Of a stretch of 64,000 nucleotides of DNA, positions 25,436-34,544 are shown piece by piece. The translations under genes were made by a program, and so were the position numbers. Source of the DNA: Paucimonas lemoignei (GTDB taxonomy: Bacteria; Pseudomonadota; Gammaproteobacteria; Burkholderiales; Burkholderiaceae_D); NCBI RefSeq assembly GCF_004342585.1, contig NZ_SLZQ01000010.1, positions 62,001 through 126,000 on the forward strand, written 5' to 3'. The notes under the pieces were generated by a model. That model did not search any database. It saw only the letters and a program-made list of their open reading frames with translations, and had not been told where the DNA came from. Position 1 is the first letter of the stretch. Each line of letters starts with the position of its first letter.

Positions 25436-26371
25436 ATGCTATTACATCCCTTCGTAATCGGTGAAAAATACCGTCGTCCGCAGCTGCTTGAGTTCTTAGG
25501 TAGTAAGCAGCAGATGTCTGGCGTCCTTTGGGGGAATATTCAGCCCGGTTACTTGATTTGTACCTCTGGCGGTCGTCATGGCAAGCAGGCAGGATACAAG
25601 GACGAAGCGTTGGCCGACGGGAGCTGGTGGTACTTTGGGCAGGGTAAGCAAGGTGATCAGCTGCTAAAGAATGCCGCCAATGCACGACTGGCTAGCGAGA
25701 ATCTGGTAATACTTCTGTTCACTACGCGCGAACCAACGGCCAAGGAAGTCGCCCAGCAAGGCGGATATGGAAAACTGATGCGGTTCGAAGGCTGTTTTTG
25801 CGTGACCGGCTATGAGCATTTTGTACCAATAGAGGGACCAAGGAAAGGGGACCGACTAATCCGATTCAGGCTGGTCCAAGTCGACACTGAGCAAGCAACC
25901 CTTAGCTGGGCCGATGAGACGCAGGAGGAAGGGAATTTGTACTCTCTCCGCGAAATGCTTAACAAGCATATCAAAGAGCTTCCTGAGAAGTCTGTCGGTA
26001 CGAGGGAATTCTGGAGGCGTAGCAGAGAGATCCGGCGTTATGCCTTGCGGAGGGCGAATGGAATATGCGAGGCTTGCGGAGAACCAGCGCCCTTTAAGGA
26101 CCAAGCTGGCTTACCTTTCTTGGAAGTGCACCATCTCCATCGGCTTGCCGACTCAGGGCCAGATAAGCCTGGCAACGTGGCTGCCATTTGCCCAAATTGT
26201 CATCGCCGCGCGCATCTTTCCTTCGATCGAGCAAGCTTTAACAAGACTTTGGAAGAAAAAGTTTGGGCGGCGGAGAGCAAGATATTGGCAGATTCTTCGC
26301 GGGGAGGAACAAGTAATCAAGTCAATGATTACGACTTGGCGCGAGACTTGTCAGCGCCAAGCTCGGTGTGA
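25436..26371 (+). CDS. SRA-like/HNH endonuclease (McrA-type)
   Basis: A 311-residue protein. The N-terminal half resembles the SRA-like head of ScoMcrA-type enzymes (GYKDEALADGSWWYFGQGKQ at 53-72, then the GN/AN-A and ILLF strand). The C-terminal third is an HNH nuclease: CEACG near 211, LEVHHLHRL near 231, and CPNCHRRAH near 252, giving a zinc-stapled beta-beta-alpha-metal fold. McrA-type enzymes cut DNA bearing modified cytosine. Beside its own cytosine methyltransferase it could instead be tuned to discriminate self. ATG 25436 has AAGGA 7 bases upstream; a GTG at 25406 is weaker. Confidence 0.8.
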   Translation: MLLHPFVIGEKYRRPQLLEFLGSKQQMSGVLWGNIQPGYLICTSGGRHGKQAGYKDEALADGSWWYFGQGKQGDQLLKNAANARLASENLVILLFTTREPTAKEVAQQGGYGKLMRFEGCFCVTGYEHFVPIEGPRKGDRLIRFRLVQVDTEQATLSWADETQEEGNLYSLREMLNKHIKELPEKSVGTREFWRRSREIRRYALRRANGICEACGEPAPFKDQAGLPFLEVHHLHRLADSGPDKPGNVAAICPNCHRRAHLSFDRASFNKTLEEKVWAAESKILADSSRGGTSNQVNDYDLARDLSAPSSV

Positions 26372-26550
26372 GTAACGAGGGATACACGTTGCGATTTCTG
26401 CGTCAATTTGCTTACCCAAACTATGCCTGTAGCTTGGTCGACAATAATAGTTATTACATTTGGCTCCACGAGGTAAGGCCGCAACAGTTGGATTCAAAAG
26501 AGTTAGCACTGGGTGCCTTAGATTTTCCTGGCACGGCTTTTAAGAATTGA
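26368..26550 (+). CDS. small hypothetical protein coupled to the HNH gene
   Basis: A 60-residue frame opening with GTG inside the GTGA that ends the HNH gene, so translational coupling is possible. It is aromatic-rich (FLRQFAYPNYACSLVDNNSYYIWL) with no recognised motif. It could be a small partner of the endonuclease or a decayed gene. Only the overlap and the protein-like composition support it. Confidence 0.35.
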   Translation: MSNEGYTLRFLRQFAYPNYACSLVDNNSYYIWLHEVRPQQLDSKELALGALDFPGTAFKN

Positions 26551-26676
26551 CGTAGTGGGTAGCGTATGTTTTTTTGCGCCACAATTCGCGGTAAATGAAG
26601 CGCAGGGGCAGCAAATAATGTACCATTTTGCCCAGTTGAAATTTGCTAGTGCGGTGGTCGGGCCCTTGGAGAAACA

Positions 26677-28356
26677 ATGAATCACATCGAGCTTTTCGCC
26701 GGATGCGGAGGCTTATCCCTTGGACTCAAGTCCATCAATTCGAGGCTTTTACTCGCTAATGAGCTCTCACCGATGGCGAGCGAGACCTTTGCATACAATT
26801 TCTTTCCCGGGGAAGATCTTAGTGCAATGGCGCAGAATCCGAGCTCTTCGGGAAAACATCTAAAAACAAAATGGCTTAGTAGTAGGTACAAGCTAACGGA
26901 GTTGGCCGCACGTCTGCGTGAGAACCCCCATCAATATCCCCCGCTGGGTGAAGGCGAATGCGACCTTCTGAGTGATGGGGAGGGACTGGAGGGATCTTTA
27001 GTCGTCGGTAACATTATCGAACTGAACAAGTGGCTAAAGGCTGAACCGAACAAGCTGGCCCTCGAGCGATTGCAGCAGGGGTTTGGAGACGGGCATGTCG
27101 ACCTTGTGTCAGGTGGCCCTCCGTGCCAGAGCTTTAGCATGACCGGCATGCGAGAGTATGCGAATTCGCGCAATGTCTTGCCCTGGGAATTTGCCAAGTT
27201 CGTCGAGCTGGTCCAGCCCAAAATAGCGTTACTCGAGAACGTGACTGGTATCTTGCGGCCGTTCCAAGTTGACGGCAAAAGAGTCTATGCATGGTTCGAA
27301 GTTGCACAGGCTTTTGCCGAGATCCGAAAGGATACGAGCAAGACTATGGTTGAAGATGATGGTGGCTACGTGCCTTTGTGCTTGCATGTCAACGCAAAGT
27401 ACGCAGGAGTCGCACAAAATCGGCCCAGGTTCATCATGCTAGCCTTCCGAAGGGACGTCTTCAGGGTGCTCAAAGCAAGGTTGACTGATCCGAATCAGGA
27501 CCTTTTTGCGTCGTCCGAAGATTTTTTCAACAAGGTTAGAGCAGGTAAGACTGTCGAGGTGAAGGATCTGAAAGTTCACGATGCGGATAAAGAACCACGC
27601 ATCTTTGATGGCACTTTCCTCCAGTCTCTCGTAAATCAAAATCCGATCCCAGTAAAGGATGCTATCGATGACCTTCGAGGACCGGGCCTTGCGAAATCAT
27701 CGTATGTCAAGGAAATCAATGATCTACTGGGAGCTTGTCTGGAGACGAGATCAAGGAAAAACCATGTTCATCGTGTTCACGGGCTTGAGGTCCAACGTCG
27801 CTTTCGCATTTACCAAGTACTCAACGAGGTGTCGCTCGAGACGTCCTTGGAAGTCCTAAGGTTGTTGAACCGGAGGGAGAAAACACTCAGTGCAAGGGCA
27901 TGGAAAGAGTTGCAGCCGCAAGCCTTTTACGTTCGCGAGGGTAAGCCTTTTCGCCAATTCTGGAAAAAAGATGAATTGGTGGAGTTCCTACTTGACCACC
28001 AGACTGGAAAACACTCCCAAAAGGCCCTTCGAGCAGACCAACCGGCGCCTACCGCGTTGTCGATACCGGACGACGCGTGCCACTACGATGAAGCAAGTTT
28101 ACGCACCTTGACTGTAAGAGAGATGGCGCGTATCCAGTCTTTTCCGGATAACTTTACGTTTCGCTCTAAGCCAACAACTGGCGGAGACCAGCGTAAGTTC
28201 GAGGTTCCCCAATATACGCAGGTAGGTAATGCCGTTCCCCCTTTGCTTGGGCATGCACTTGGCCAGGTAGTGAGGTATTTATTAGGCCTGCATGGAGGAA
28301 CATTAGAGACAGAGGAATCCGCAGCCATCCGACTCGAGCTAGAAGAAATGGTTTAG
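26677..28356 (+). CDS. druM: DNA (cytosine-5) methyltransferase, DruM-like
   Basis: A 559-residue protein with the cytosine-5 methyltransferase motifs in order: ELFAGCGGLS near 5-14 (SAM binding), PPCQSFS near 147-153 (catalytic Cys), ENV near 187, a QNRPR box near 248, and a C-terminal QVGNAVPPLLG. It transfers methyl from S-adenosylmethionine to C5 of cytosine. Insertions make it longer than single-domain enzymes (about 330-420). In Druantia type II the DruM component belongs to this family, and the rest of that system lies divergently to the left. Its recognition sequence cannot be read from the protein. Confidence 0.88.
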   Translation: MNHIELFAGCGGLSLGLKSINSRLLLANELSPMASETFAYNFFPGEDLSAMAQNPSSSGKHLKTKWLSSRYKLTELAARLRENPHQYPPLGEGECDLLSDGEGLEGSLVVGNIIELNKWLKAEPNKLALERLQQGFGDGHVDLVSGGPPCQSFSMTGMREYANSRNVLPWEFAKFVELVQPKIALLENVTGILRPFQVDGKRVYAWFEVAQAFAEIRKDTSKTMVEDDGGYVPLCLHVNAKYAGVAQNRPRFIMLAFRRDVFRVLKARLTDPNQDLFASSEDFFNKVRAGKTVEVKDLKVHDADKEPRIFDGTFLQSLVNQNPIPVKDAIDDLRGPGLAKSSYVKEINDLLGACLETRSRKNHVHRVHGLEVQRRFRIYQVLNEVSLETSLEVLRLLNRREKTLSARAWKELQPQAFYVREGKPFRQFWKKDELVEFLLDHQTGKHSQKALRADQPAPTALSIPDDACHYDEASLRTLTVREMARIQSFPDNFTFRSKPTTGGDQRKFEVPQYTQVGNAVPPLLGHALGQVVRYLLGLHGGTLETEESAAIRLELEEMV

Positions 28357-28418
28357 GCGCGGACTTCGCTCTCTTGGCATCAGGTTGTGCCTAAGCCTAA
28401 CTATCGAGTAAGAGCTCG

Positions 28419-29126
28419 CTAGCAATCTGGGTTCGGTGATTGTGCATAGTGCTCACATTCCGCTTTCAAAACGCATGAAACGCAGCCTCCTGCATTGGTC
28501 CTGCATTGGAGAGCGGCAAAGTCAAGCATCGCCCAGTTAAGTAAAATGGGGTCGCCGGTCCCCAGCACTGCGTGGGCAATTGTATGCAACGGTCTGTCAT
28601 AGCGGATGTCGGCTTTTTCCGGAGTGATCGCGAAATACCGCCGTAGCAACCGTGCCATGCTCGCATCCAGAAGAGGGGCTCTTTCCTTGTGCTCGAAGAG
28701 CAATACGGCGCTAGCAACATATTGGCCCACTGCCGGGATCGATTCTAGTTCCTCGCGTGTCAATGGCCATGCTCCTCCGCGGTGAGAAATCTCCTTTGCG
28801 AGCGCTAGCAAGGAAACGGCTCGCCTCCTCCACAAGCCTAAGGGCTTGAGCAAGGCGCCGATCTCGTCCTCGTTGCTCTGGGCAATTGCATCCCAGCTAG
28901 GGAAGGTTGCCAAAAATGTGGGAAGAAAACTTGAGACCACCCCCGCCTGAGTACGCTGAAGCAGAACTTCGGACACAATCTTGATGTAATTAGACACATC
29001 GTCCGTGCGCCAGTAAAACTTCCTCTGGTTAAAAGAAAACCACGCCATTAAACCAGTTCGAAATCGTGATACGTCTATATCTTTAGGAGCAGCATAGAAA
29101 ACGGGTACGTTTTCACTATTCCGCAT
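28419..29126 (-). CDS. MutY/MIG-type mismatch DNA glycosylase with 4Fe-4S cluster
   Basis: A 235-residue HhH-GPD glycosylase. VSEVLLQRTQAGVV near 51-64 carries the general-acid Glu of MutY. The helix-hairpin-helix AVGQYVASAVLLFE is followed by the catalytic Asp in LLDASMARLL. The iron-sulfur cluster is C-x6-C-x2-C-x5-C near 198-214. The Nudix-like C-terminal domain that lets MutY see 8-oxoguanine is missing, as in the T:G glycosylase MIG. Convergent with the cytosine methyltransferase gene, it would sensibly remove thymine left by 5-methylcytosine deamination. Substrate is inferred. Confidence 0.78.
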   Translation of the reverse strand: MRNSENVPVFYAAPKDIDVSRFRTGLMAWFSFNQRKFYWRTDDVSNYIKIVSEVLLQRTQAGVVSSFLPTFLATFPSWDAIAQSNEDEIGALLKPLGLWRRRAVSLLALAKEISHRGGAWPLTREELESIPAVGQYVASAVLLFEHKERAPLLDASMARLLRRYFAITPEKADIRYDRPLHTIAHAVLGTGDPILLNWAMLDFAALQCRTNAGGCVSCVLKAECEHYAQSPNPDC

Positions 29127-29418
29127 AATCTTGTATTCCTTCGCACAAGCATAAGAAATTGCAATGCTTCAAACCTTGTACCTATTCGGAAATTAGACAG
29201 CATGCTTTTCCGCAGTTTCCCTAGCCTCATTGTTTCTTCGCTTTTTAGCGATCTTAGGCATTTTGCCTTTGGAGAGTTAGTAGTGCATGGAAATCGGAAA
29301 ATAGAATAAAGTTATAGAGCTTTCGATATTAAATCGAACTAAATCCTGCTTGTTTTCAGTGGCCCTTCGTCCACAGTTCCATTTGTATTTATTCATGGAA
29401 GCTGGAGCAATAGCGCTA

Positions 29419-31047
29419 TCACTGAACTAGCGCCGCCAAGCATCGTTCCGTTTGCGGCGAAAGCACCACGTCAACGGCCATAATTGCACGAGTAAGGCCA
29501 ACAAAAAGCTTGCGGCGTTCCAGCGGGGTTAGCTCTGAGAAATCCAGTTCGCTTACGATAACGGCGGGCGCGCTCTGGCCCTTATAGCGATAAACGGATT
29601 CAACTAATAACTGACCAGTGGTCCAGACAGGATTGCCGTTACGATCGTATTTTCCCGTGAACCGTCTTGTGGAAAAGTTCCCGATCCATTCCGCGGATAG
29701 CAGTCTAGACTTTGTGCGGCCACGGCCAGTCAATACGACGATATCGTCAAGTGCGAAGCCCTGCCTAAGTAGCCCTTCAACCGCATCTGCCGTCTGGGTA
29801 ATCAGCTCTTCATCGGTTGTAAAGACGTGGAAGCTGGGCAAAGCGCCGTGATAAGGGCTTTTGCTCTGAATCGATGACGAGGCCAGACCAAAGGCATTAA
29901 TCATCTGGCAGATGGCTCGTGGTGTACGAAAATTGTCCCGGCAGTTGATACTAATGGCATCCGTCAATTCAAAAGCCGGACGGTCATAGAGTCGCTGATC
30001 GTCGTCCTCCATCAAGTAGAGTTGGCCGTCCGGCTTTAGCTGGGTAACTAGGCTTTCTAGCCAGCTTGGCTCAAAATCCTGGCCCTCATCGATAATAAGG
30101 ACATCGAATTGAGGCGAGAAGCTTTCACTGTCCGTTAAATATTGTTCCGATACTTTTTCGAAGACCGTGGGATCGGAGAAGTCTGGCTCTCCATGCTTCC
30201 TCCGAAAATGCTCGACGCATAGCTCGTGAAAATTGGCGAGATGCGCGCGAGCGGGCGCAAACTTGCGTAGGTGATCCGCCAATGGACGGTTGAAACAAAT
30301 ATAGGCAGGAACTTTGCCGTCAGCGATTGCCGATTCCATCAAGGTCAAGGCAAGCTGGGTTTTGCCCGAACCCGCGGTCGCCTGAATGCGATAAATTCCA
30401 GCCGGCGACGAAATTCTTGGCACCCACGAAGCGAGGCCATCGGCAAGTTGGCGGACCGTGCGCTCCAACTGGTCGCGCATCGTACCAATGTCTGCAGTTA
30501 CCTTAAACTCGTTGCGAAGAAACTGCCGTAGCCTTGGCATGTCGCTACAGCCTCTTCCTGCAGAAAGAAACTCTCGCACCATAGTGCCTAAGTGGGGATA
30601 GCGCTCCGCGTCAACGATCCGATCGCGCGGTATCGATACCAAGTGAGCATCGCCTAATCGGTAATCCGGAATGACTAGGCAATTCGATACGAATGCATCA
30701 AGGCTTGCTTCCTGAAGCCGGTTCAACATGGCAGCAAGTTGGACACGGCACTGCCGGCTTACATCATGCTCTCTGGTGCTGTACAACTTAAAGATGCTGC
30801 CTTCGCGCAGAATGACATCGCCAGCCTTAATTTCCATCAGCAGGATATTCCCCGTCGGCCCAAGAACCACAGCATCAAGCTCCCCGTACCTGTCCTTGTC
30901 ACCCTGTAGACTGTGAATTGGAACACTATGGAAAACCTCAAAGCCATCGGGCAGGGAATCATGGAGCCGGGAGATTACCTCTAATTCACGGTAGAGCCCC
31001 ATATCTTGCCTGACGGAGGGTAGCTCGCTGGGGAAAAGAATCGCCAT
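29419..31047 (-). CDS. NERD-domain/UvrD-like helicase
   Basis: A 542-residue protein. Residues about 15-130 form a NERD nuclease-related domain (GELDAVVLGPTGNILLMEIKAG, the D...ExK pattern of a restriction-like fold). A superfamily 1 helicase follows: ATAGSGKTQLAL near 233, VLIIDEGQDF near 320, and a C-terminal VESVYRYKGQSAPAVIVSE with GLTRA motif. NERD-helicase fusions recur in defence islands and can cut or unwind foreign DNA. It stands alone, flanked by AT-rich spacers of about 290 bases. Confidence 0.8.
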   Translation of the reverse strand: MAILFPSELPSVRQDMGLYRELEVISRLHDSLPDGFEVFHSVPIHSLQGDKDRYGELDAVVLGPTGNILLMEIKAGDVILREGSIFKLYSTREHDVSRQCRVQLAAMLNRLQEASLDAFVSNCLVIPDYRLGDAHLVSIPRDRIVDAERYPHLGTMVREFLSAGRGCSDMPRLRQFLRNEFKVTADIGTMRDQLERTVRQLADGLASWVPRISSPAGIYRIQATAGSGKTQLALTLMESAIADGKVPAYICFNRPLADHLRKFAPARAHLANFHELCVEHFRRKHGEPDFSDPTVFEKVSEQYLTDSESFSPQFDVLIIDEGQDFEPSWLESLVTQLKPDGQLYLMEDDDQRLYDRPAFELTDAISINCRDNFRTPRAICQMINAFGLASSSIQSKSPYHGALPSFHVFTTDEELITQTADAVEGLLRQGFALDDIVVLTGRGRTKSRLLSAEWIGNFSTRRFTGKYDRNGNPVWTTGQLLVESVYRYKGQSAPAVIVSELDFSELTPLERRKLFVGLTRAIMAVDVVLSPQTERCLAALVQ

Positions 31048-31342
31048 ATTTTGTTAGTTTTTATGTGCCGAGGGAATGCCAGTAATTATGTAACTCGATT
31101 CAATATTCTGGAACGATTGTATATTCCATGCAATTGTCCGCCTCTAATTTACTAAACAGGCATTATTATGTCTGGCTCATCGTATGAGCCAGACATTGTT
31201 TATGATTCTCATATTGGGCTAATGCCCCTAGTCAGTACTACAAGTTACGTGGTTTGTTAGGGAGTTGGCGATCAGGTTAAACCGATAGGCGTTTAGTTCG
31301 TAATAAAATTTTTATTTAAACGGAAGTTAGGCTTAGCTTTTT

Positions 31343-32509
31343 ATGAATGTCGCATTTTTATTCAATTCTGACGATCCCTCGCTGGGTGGATACTACGGGC
31401 CTCCCGTAATGAATTTGGTTTTAGGCGCAGGCGTTATTCAAGCCGCCAATCGCAGCATGCGCGTATCTGTTGGGGATATATTGACGTATTCAGCAGCTTC
31501 TCAGAGCCGTACGCCGACATATGAGTATCTAAAAAAGTTATGTAATGCTGTTTACCAGCCAATAAAATTTGATAGATTGAATCGAGACGAGCTATCTGCA
31601 ACTTTTACAACAGCAACGGTCTATTGCTGGTTATTCCAGAACATTACTGAATCAATTGCGCAGAGCCTGCATGATCAACTGAGAGGCAAGGATTCATATC
31701 TAGGCGCCATGGACGTCGATTTTTCGCTACCACTTCATTTAGCATTCTTCAGGAACAAGCTCATTGAAGCGTACCGCTTACGCGGAACCGAATGCGCTGT
31801 TTTTTTCGATATGGGCATTAATGAAGATCCTGACATTGTTGTCAAAGAAGGTTTCGAGGAGCATGGATTCAAAGTTTCCTACGAAGATCAAGGAGCCCGA
31901 AGGACAATTTTTGACAACTATGACTCTCTTGAGCACTTCAAAAGGGTTGAGTCATTTAAGTCATACTTCTCAAAACTTCCCGGTCTCGATGCCGACTATG
32001 CATCAGATTTGGCGCATAGCTTGGAAGAGCTTCATCCAAAACTTTTCGATGCCTTCGCTGCAGCTGCCCGCACTCTGGAACGAGCCGAGACGGAAGAAGA
32101 CCTTGCCCAAGCGGCGCTCTCTGGCCGCCGCCTGCTTGAGAGGGTGGCTGACTCCCTCTTCCCCCCTCAGGACAAGGATTGGAAAGGCCGCAAAGTCGGA
32201 AAGCCCCAGTATAAGAACCGACTTTGGGCATACGTAGAACAAGCTTTAAGTACCAACAGTGCACCTGACCAAGCGATGCTCGACCGCTTAGGTAAAGAAG
32301 CAGACCGACTCATCGACTTGTTCAATGCTGGCCTCCATGCAAACCCGACACGGGAAAAGGTCGAACTTGCTTTCCGCGACTTGGTAATATGGCTTTCTAG
32401 CGTTATCAACCTTAATCCTGCCGGGGCCAGAGATCCATACATACCTTATGGAGATGAACTCGAATCATTCTTGGGATCCGTATTTTCAGATACAGGGGAC
32501 GAAGCCTAA
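31343..32509 (+). CDS. defence-island hypothetical protein, 388 aa
   Basis: A 388-residue protein that I do not recognise. The first 180 residues are alpha/beta and include an acidic FFDMGINEDPDIVVKEGFEEHGF segment. Residues 215-360 are strongly helical (AAARTLERAETEEDLAQAALSGRRLLERVADSLF), like the helical half of several abortive-infection proteins. No P-loop or nuclease motif is visible. It is the only rightward gene between the NERD-helicase and DUF262 genes, and its own AT-rich promoter region suggests independent acquisition. Confidence 0.6.
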   Translation: MNVAFLFNSDDPSLGGYYGPPVMNLVLGAGVIQAANRSMRVSVGDILTYSAASQSRTPTYEYLKKLCNAVYQPIKFDRLNRDELSATFTTATVYCWLFQNITESIAQSLHDQLRGKDSYLGAMDVDFSLPLHLAFFRNKLIEAYRLRGTECAVFFDMGINEDPDIVVKEGFEEHGFKVSYEDQGARRTIFDNYDSLEHFKRVESFKSYFSKLPGLDADYASDLAHSLEELHPKLFDAFAAAARTLERAETEEDLAQAALSGRRLLERVADSLFPPQDKDWKGRKVGKPQYKNRLWAYVEQALSTNSAPDQAMLDRLGKEADRLIDLFNAGLHANPTREKVELAFRDLVIWLSSVINLNPAGARDPYIPYGDELESFLGSVFSDTGDEA

Positions 32510-32598
32510 CAATTCGCGTGCAACCCGATGCCGATTTGCGGCGAGGCTTAACTCAAGCGTAAGCCTTACATTACGATGACGCACCAAAAATTGGACAG

Positions 32599-34278
32599 TC
32601 AAAGTGTTTTTTTATCTACCGCTGGGACTGAAAGCACTAGTCCATATAGATCATGTAAAGCGCTCAACATATTCTCTTTTCGATCATTCACAAAGGCCAG
32701 ATGGCTATCCCAAACGGGCGAGTCAGGTTTGGGAACAAAGTCGTAGGAAGCCCAATACTTGTTGCCGTCCGCACTTCTAAAGAACTCCCGAGGATGGCGC
32801 GCTCGTTTGTAGTTATTGACCTCGGCAGGCATGGGCTGGAAGTTCCACAATACGTCGACTGCTTCCCGATAGGCTTCATCTTGACCTTCGAGATTAACAG
32901 GGAAAATATGGTCTACTTGAGGTTTGTTGTCATGAAAAATATAACTGCGGCTTGGCATCAGCACCTTGGTAGCAAGCCAGGGCTGGCTTAGTAACTGGTA
33001 TTCGTGCAATTCGCCGGTACGGTTTTTTTCGATAGCGATCTGACGTATCTGCTCTAGAGGGAATGCGTTGCCTGCCTTGCCTTCTGCCATAGCCTCGCGT
33101 GCAAACGCATTGACCATGGTTTGAGTATTCCAGTCGCAGAACTGCGACAGCAAAAAGTATTGATGGATCGGCTGCAACTCAGAGGCTTTCATTGCGCGAA
33201 TACGCCACTCATGGCAATTTCGCTTCCGCTGAATTAGAAAAGCTGCAATGGGTAATACCGCGAGCCAGCGCGGCACGATAGACGCATGATTAATATTCAA
33301 CAGCCCTTTCAAATAACCAGAAAACACCTCGACCAATGGTTCAGTGTCTTTCTCAAGCACATTCTGAAAGGCCTCAATGTCAGAGTTCTCCAAGCGTCCT
33401 TCATCAATGCGAATCGTGTTCTTAACTAGCAAATGGAAGAACTGCAGTATTGCAGTAGAAGAAAACTTGATACCCCCACTTTGATTGCCAATTTTTTTGG
33501 AAAGCGCCCAGAGTTTTTCCTCGTAATCCGACTGGACAGCCTTAATCTTTCCGAGAACAAGCTCCAGTTGAGTAAGCGCCACGCCGCCAGTATTCAAGCG
33601 ACGGAAAACCTCGTTTACTTCTTTAGGAGTATCGGCTTTCACTGAAAAGTAAGCAATGGACTTGATGTTGGTATCGACAAAAATATCCCACAAGGCGCTC
33701 AAGTTCCGACGAACTCGCAAATTCAATTCCTTGCTTTCTCCCGCTGCCGTGAGCGCACGTACTTCAAGATTGACCTTTTCTTCTGGATTGCATCGCATGC
33801 ATGCTAGTTCAGTCATGCGCAAGTAGTGAGCTTCCGGCGCTGCGTCTGCATCGCGAAACAAGAATCCGGTTTCATCCGATTCGGCGGTATTGGAATCGAA
33901 CAACAGGTCATAGTGAAGTACGCGGCCGTTGAAACGATGACGCAATACCGAGTACAGGGTTTGCAGACGCTGTTGGCCATCGTACACCAGTGCTTTAGGA
34001 GCTCCCCAAAGTCCTTCGTCTACTTGATAAGCAAATTTTCCGGGTGCGTAGTCGCCAACGAATCGGCGATAGGGTACCTTTTGATCAGTTTCCCATAGCA
34101 CCACCCCTCCAATAGGGTAACGCTTGAGGAGTGAGTCGAGCAACAGGCACACATAGTCCTCGGACTCATGACGAGCCCCCCACACATATTGCCTTTGTAC
34201 CTGCGGTAGAAACCACCCGTTGTTCGGAGCATTAAGCTTGTCGAGTGCTTCGCGAACTGAAATGCCTGCGTATGACAT
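32599..34278 (-). CDS. GmrSD-like DUF262/DUF1524 protein (type IV restriction family)
   Basis: A 559-residue protein. The N-terminal DUF262 domain contains QRQYVWG and YDGQQRLQTLYS (near 94), the ParB-like nucleotide-binding signature of GmrS. The C-terminal region has QVDHIFPVNLEG (near 452) and a later NNYKRARHP, matching the His/Asn residues of the DUF1524 HNH nuclease of GmrD. Single-chain versions of GmrSD cut phage DNA carrying modified, often glucosylated, hydroxymethylcytosine. The activity here is inferred from family. Confidence 0.78.
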   Translation of the reverse strand: MSYAGISVREALDKLNAPNNGWFLPQVQRQYVWGARHESEDYVCLLLDSLLKRYPIGGVVLWETDQKVPYRRFVGDYAPGKFAYQVDEGLWGAPKALVYDGQQRLQTLYSVLRHRFNGRVLHYDLLFDSNTAESDETGFLFRDADAAPEAHYLRMTELACMRCNPEEKVNLEVRALTAAGESKELNLRVRRNLSALWDIFVDTNIKSIAYFSVKADTPKEVNEVFRRLNTGGVALTQLELVLGKIKAVQSDYEEKLWALSKKIGNQSGGIKFSSTAILQFFHLLVKNTIRIDEGRLENSDIEAFQNVLEKDTEPLVEVFSGYLKGLLNINHASIVPRWLAVLPIAAFLIQRKRNCHEWRIRAMKASELQPIHQYFLLSQFCDWNTQTMVNAFAREAMAEGKAGNAFPLEQIRQIAIEKNRTGELHEYQLLSQPWLATKVLMPSRSYIFHDNKPQVDHIFPVNLEGQDEAYREAVDVLWNFQPMPAEVNNYKRARHPREFFRSADGNKYWASYDFVPKPDSPVWDSHLAFVNDRKENMLSALHDLYGLVLSVPAVDKKTL

Positions 34279-34544
34279 GATTCTTTTTCTAATAGTTATT
34301 CAATGTTTTTGAATTATTTAATGACTACTTCGGATGCATAGATCGAGGTTTCCGAATTTAGCGATATAGGTCAATTTTAGCGCTCATCTATCTTTAGTGA
34401 AGAAATGATATGACCACGAATATATAGCTATAACTATTGGCCATGTATCCACTCCTTTAACGATAGCCTAGTAAGCTGCGAAGTCTGTGAACCGCTTTAC
34501 TTATTCGAAAAGCAGTGCGTATGTATCATGGACCATTCCGAGGT

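Noticed and set aside
12218-28356. DISARM system
   Set aside because: A methyltransferase, a DUF1998 helicase and a PLD protein occur nearby, but the 1990-residue single helicase and large DruF/DruG-like partners fit Druantia better, and the PLD gene is 6 kb away behind unrelated genes.
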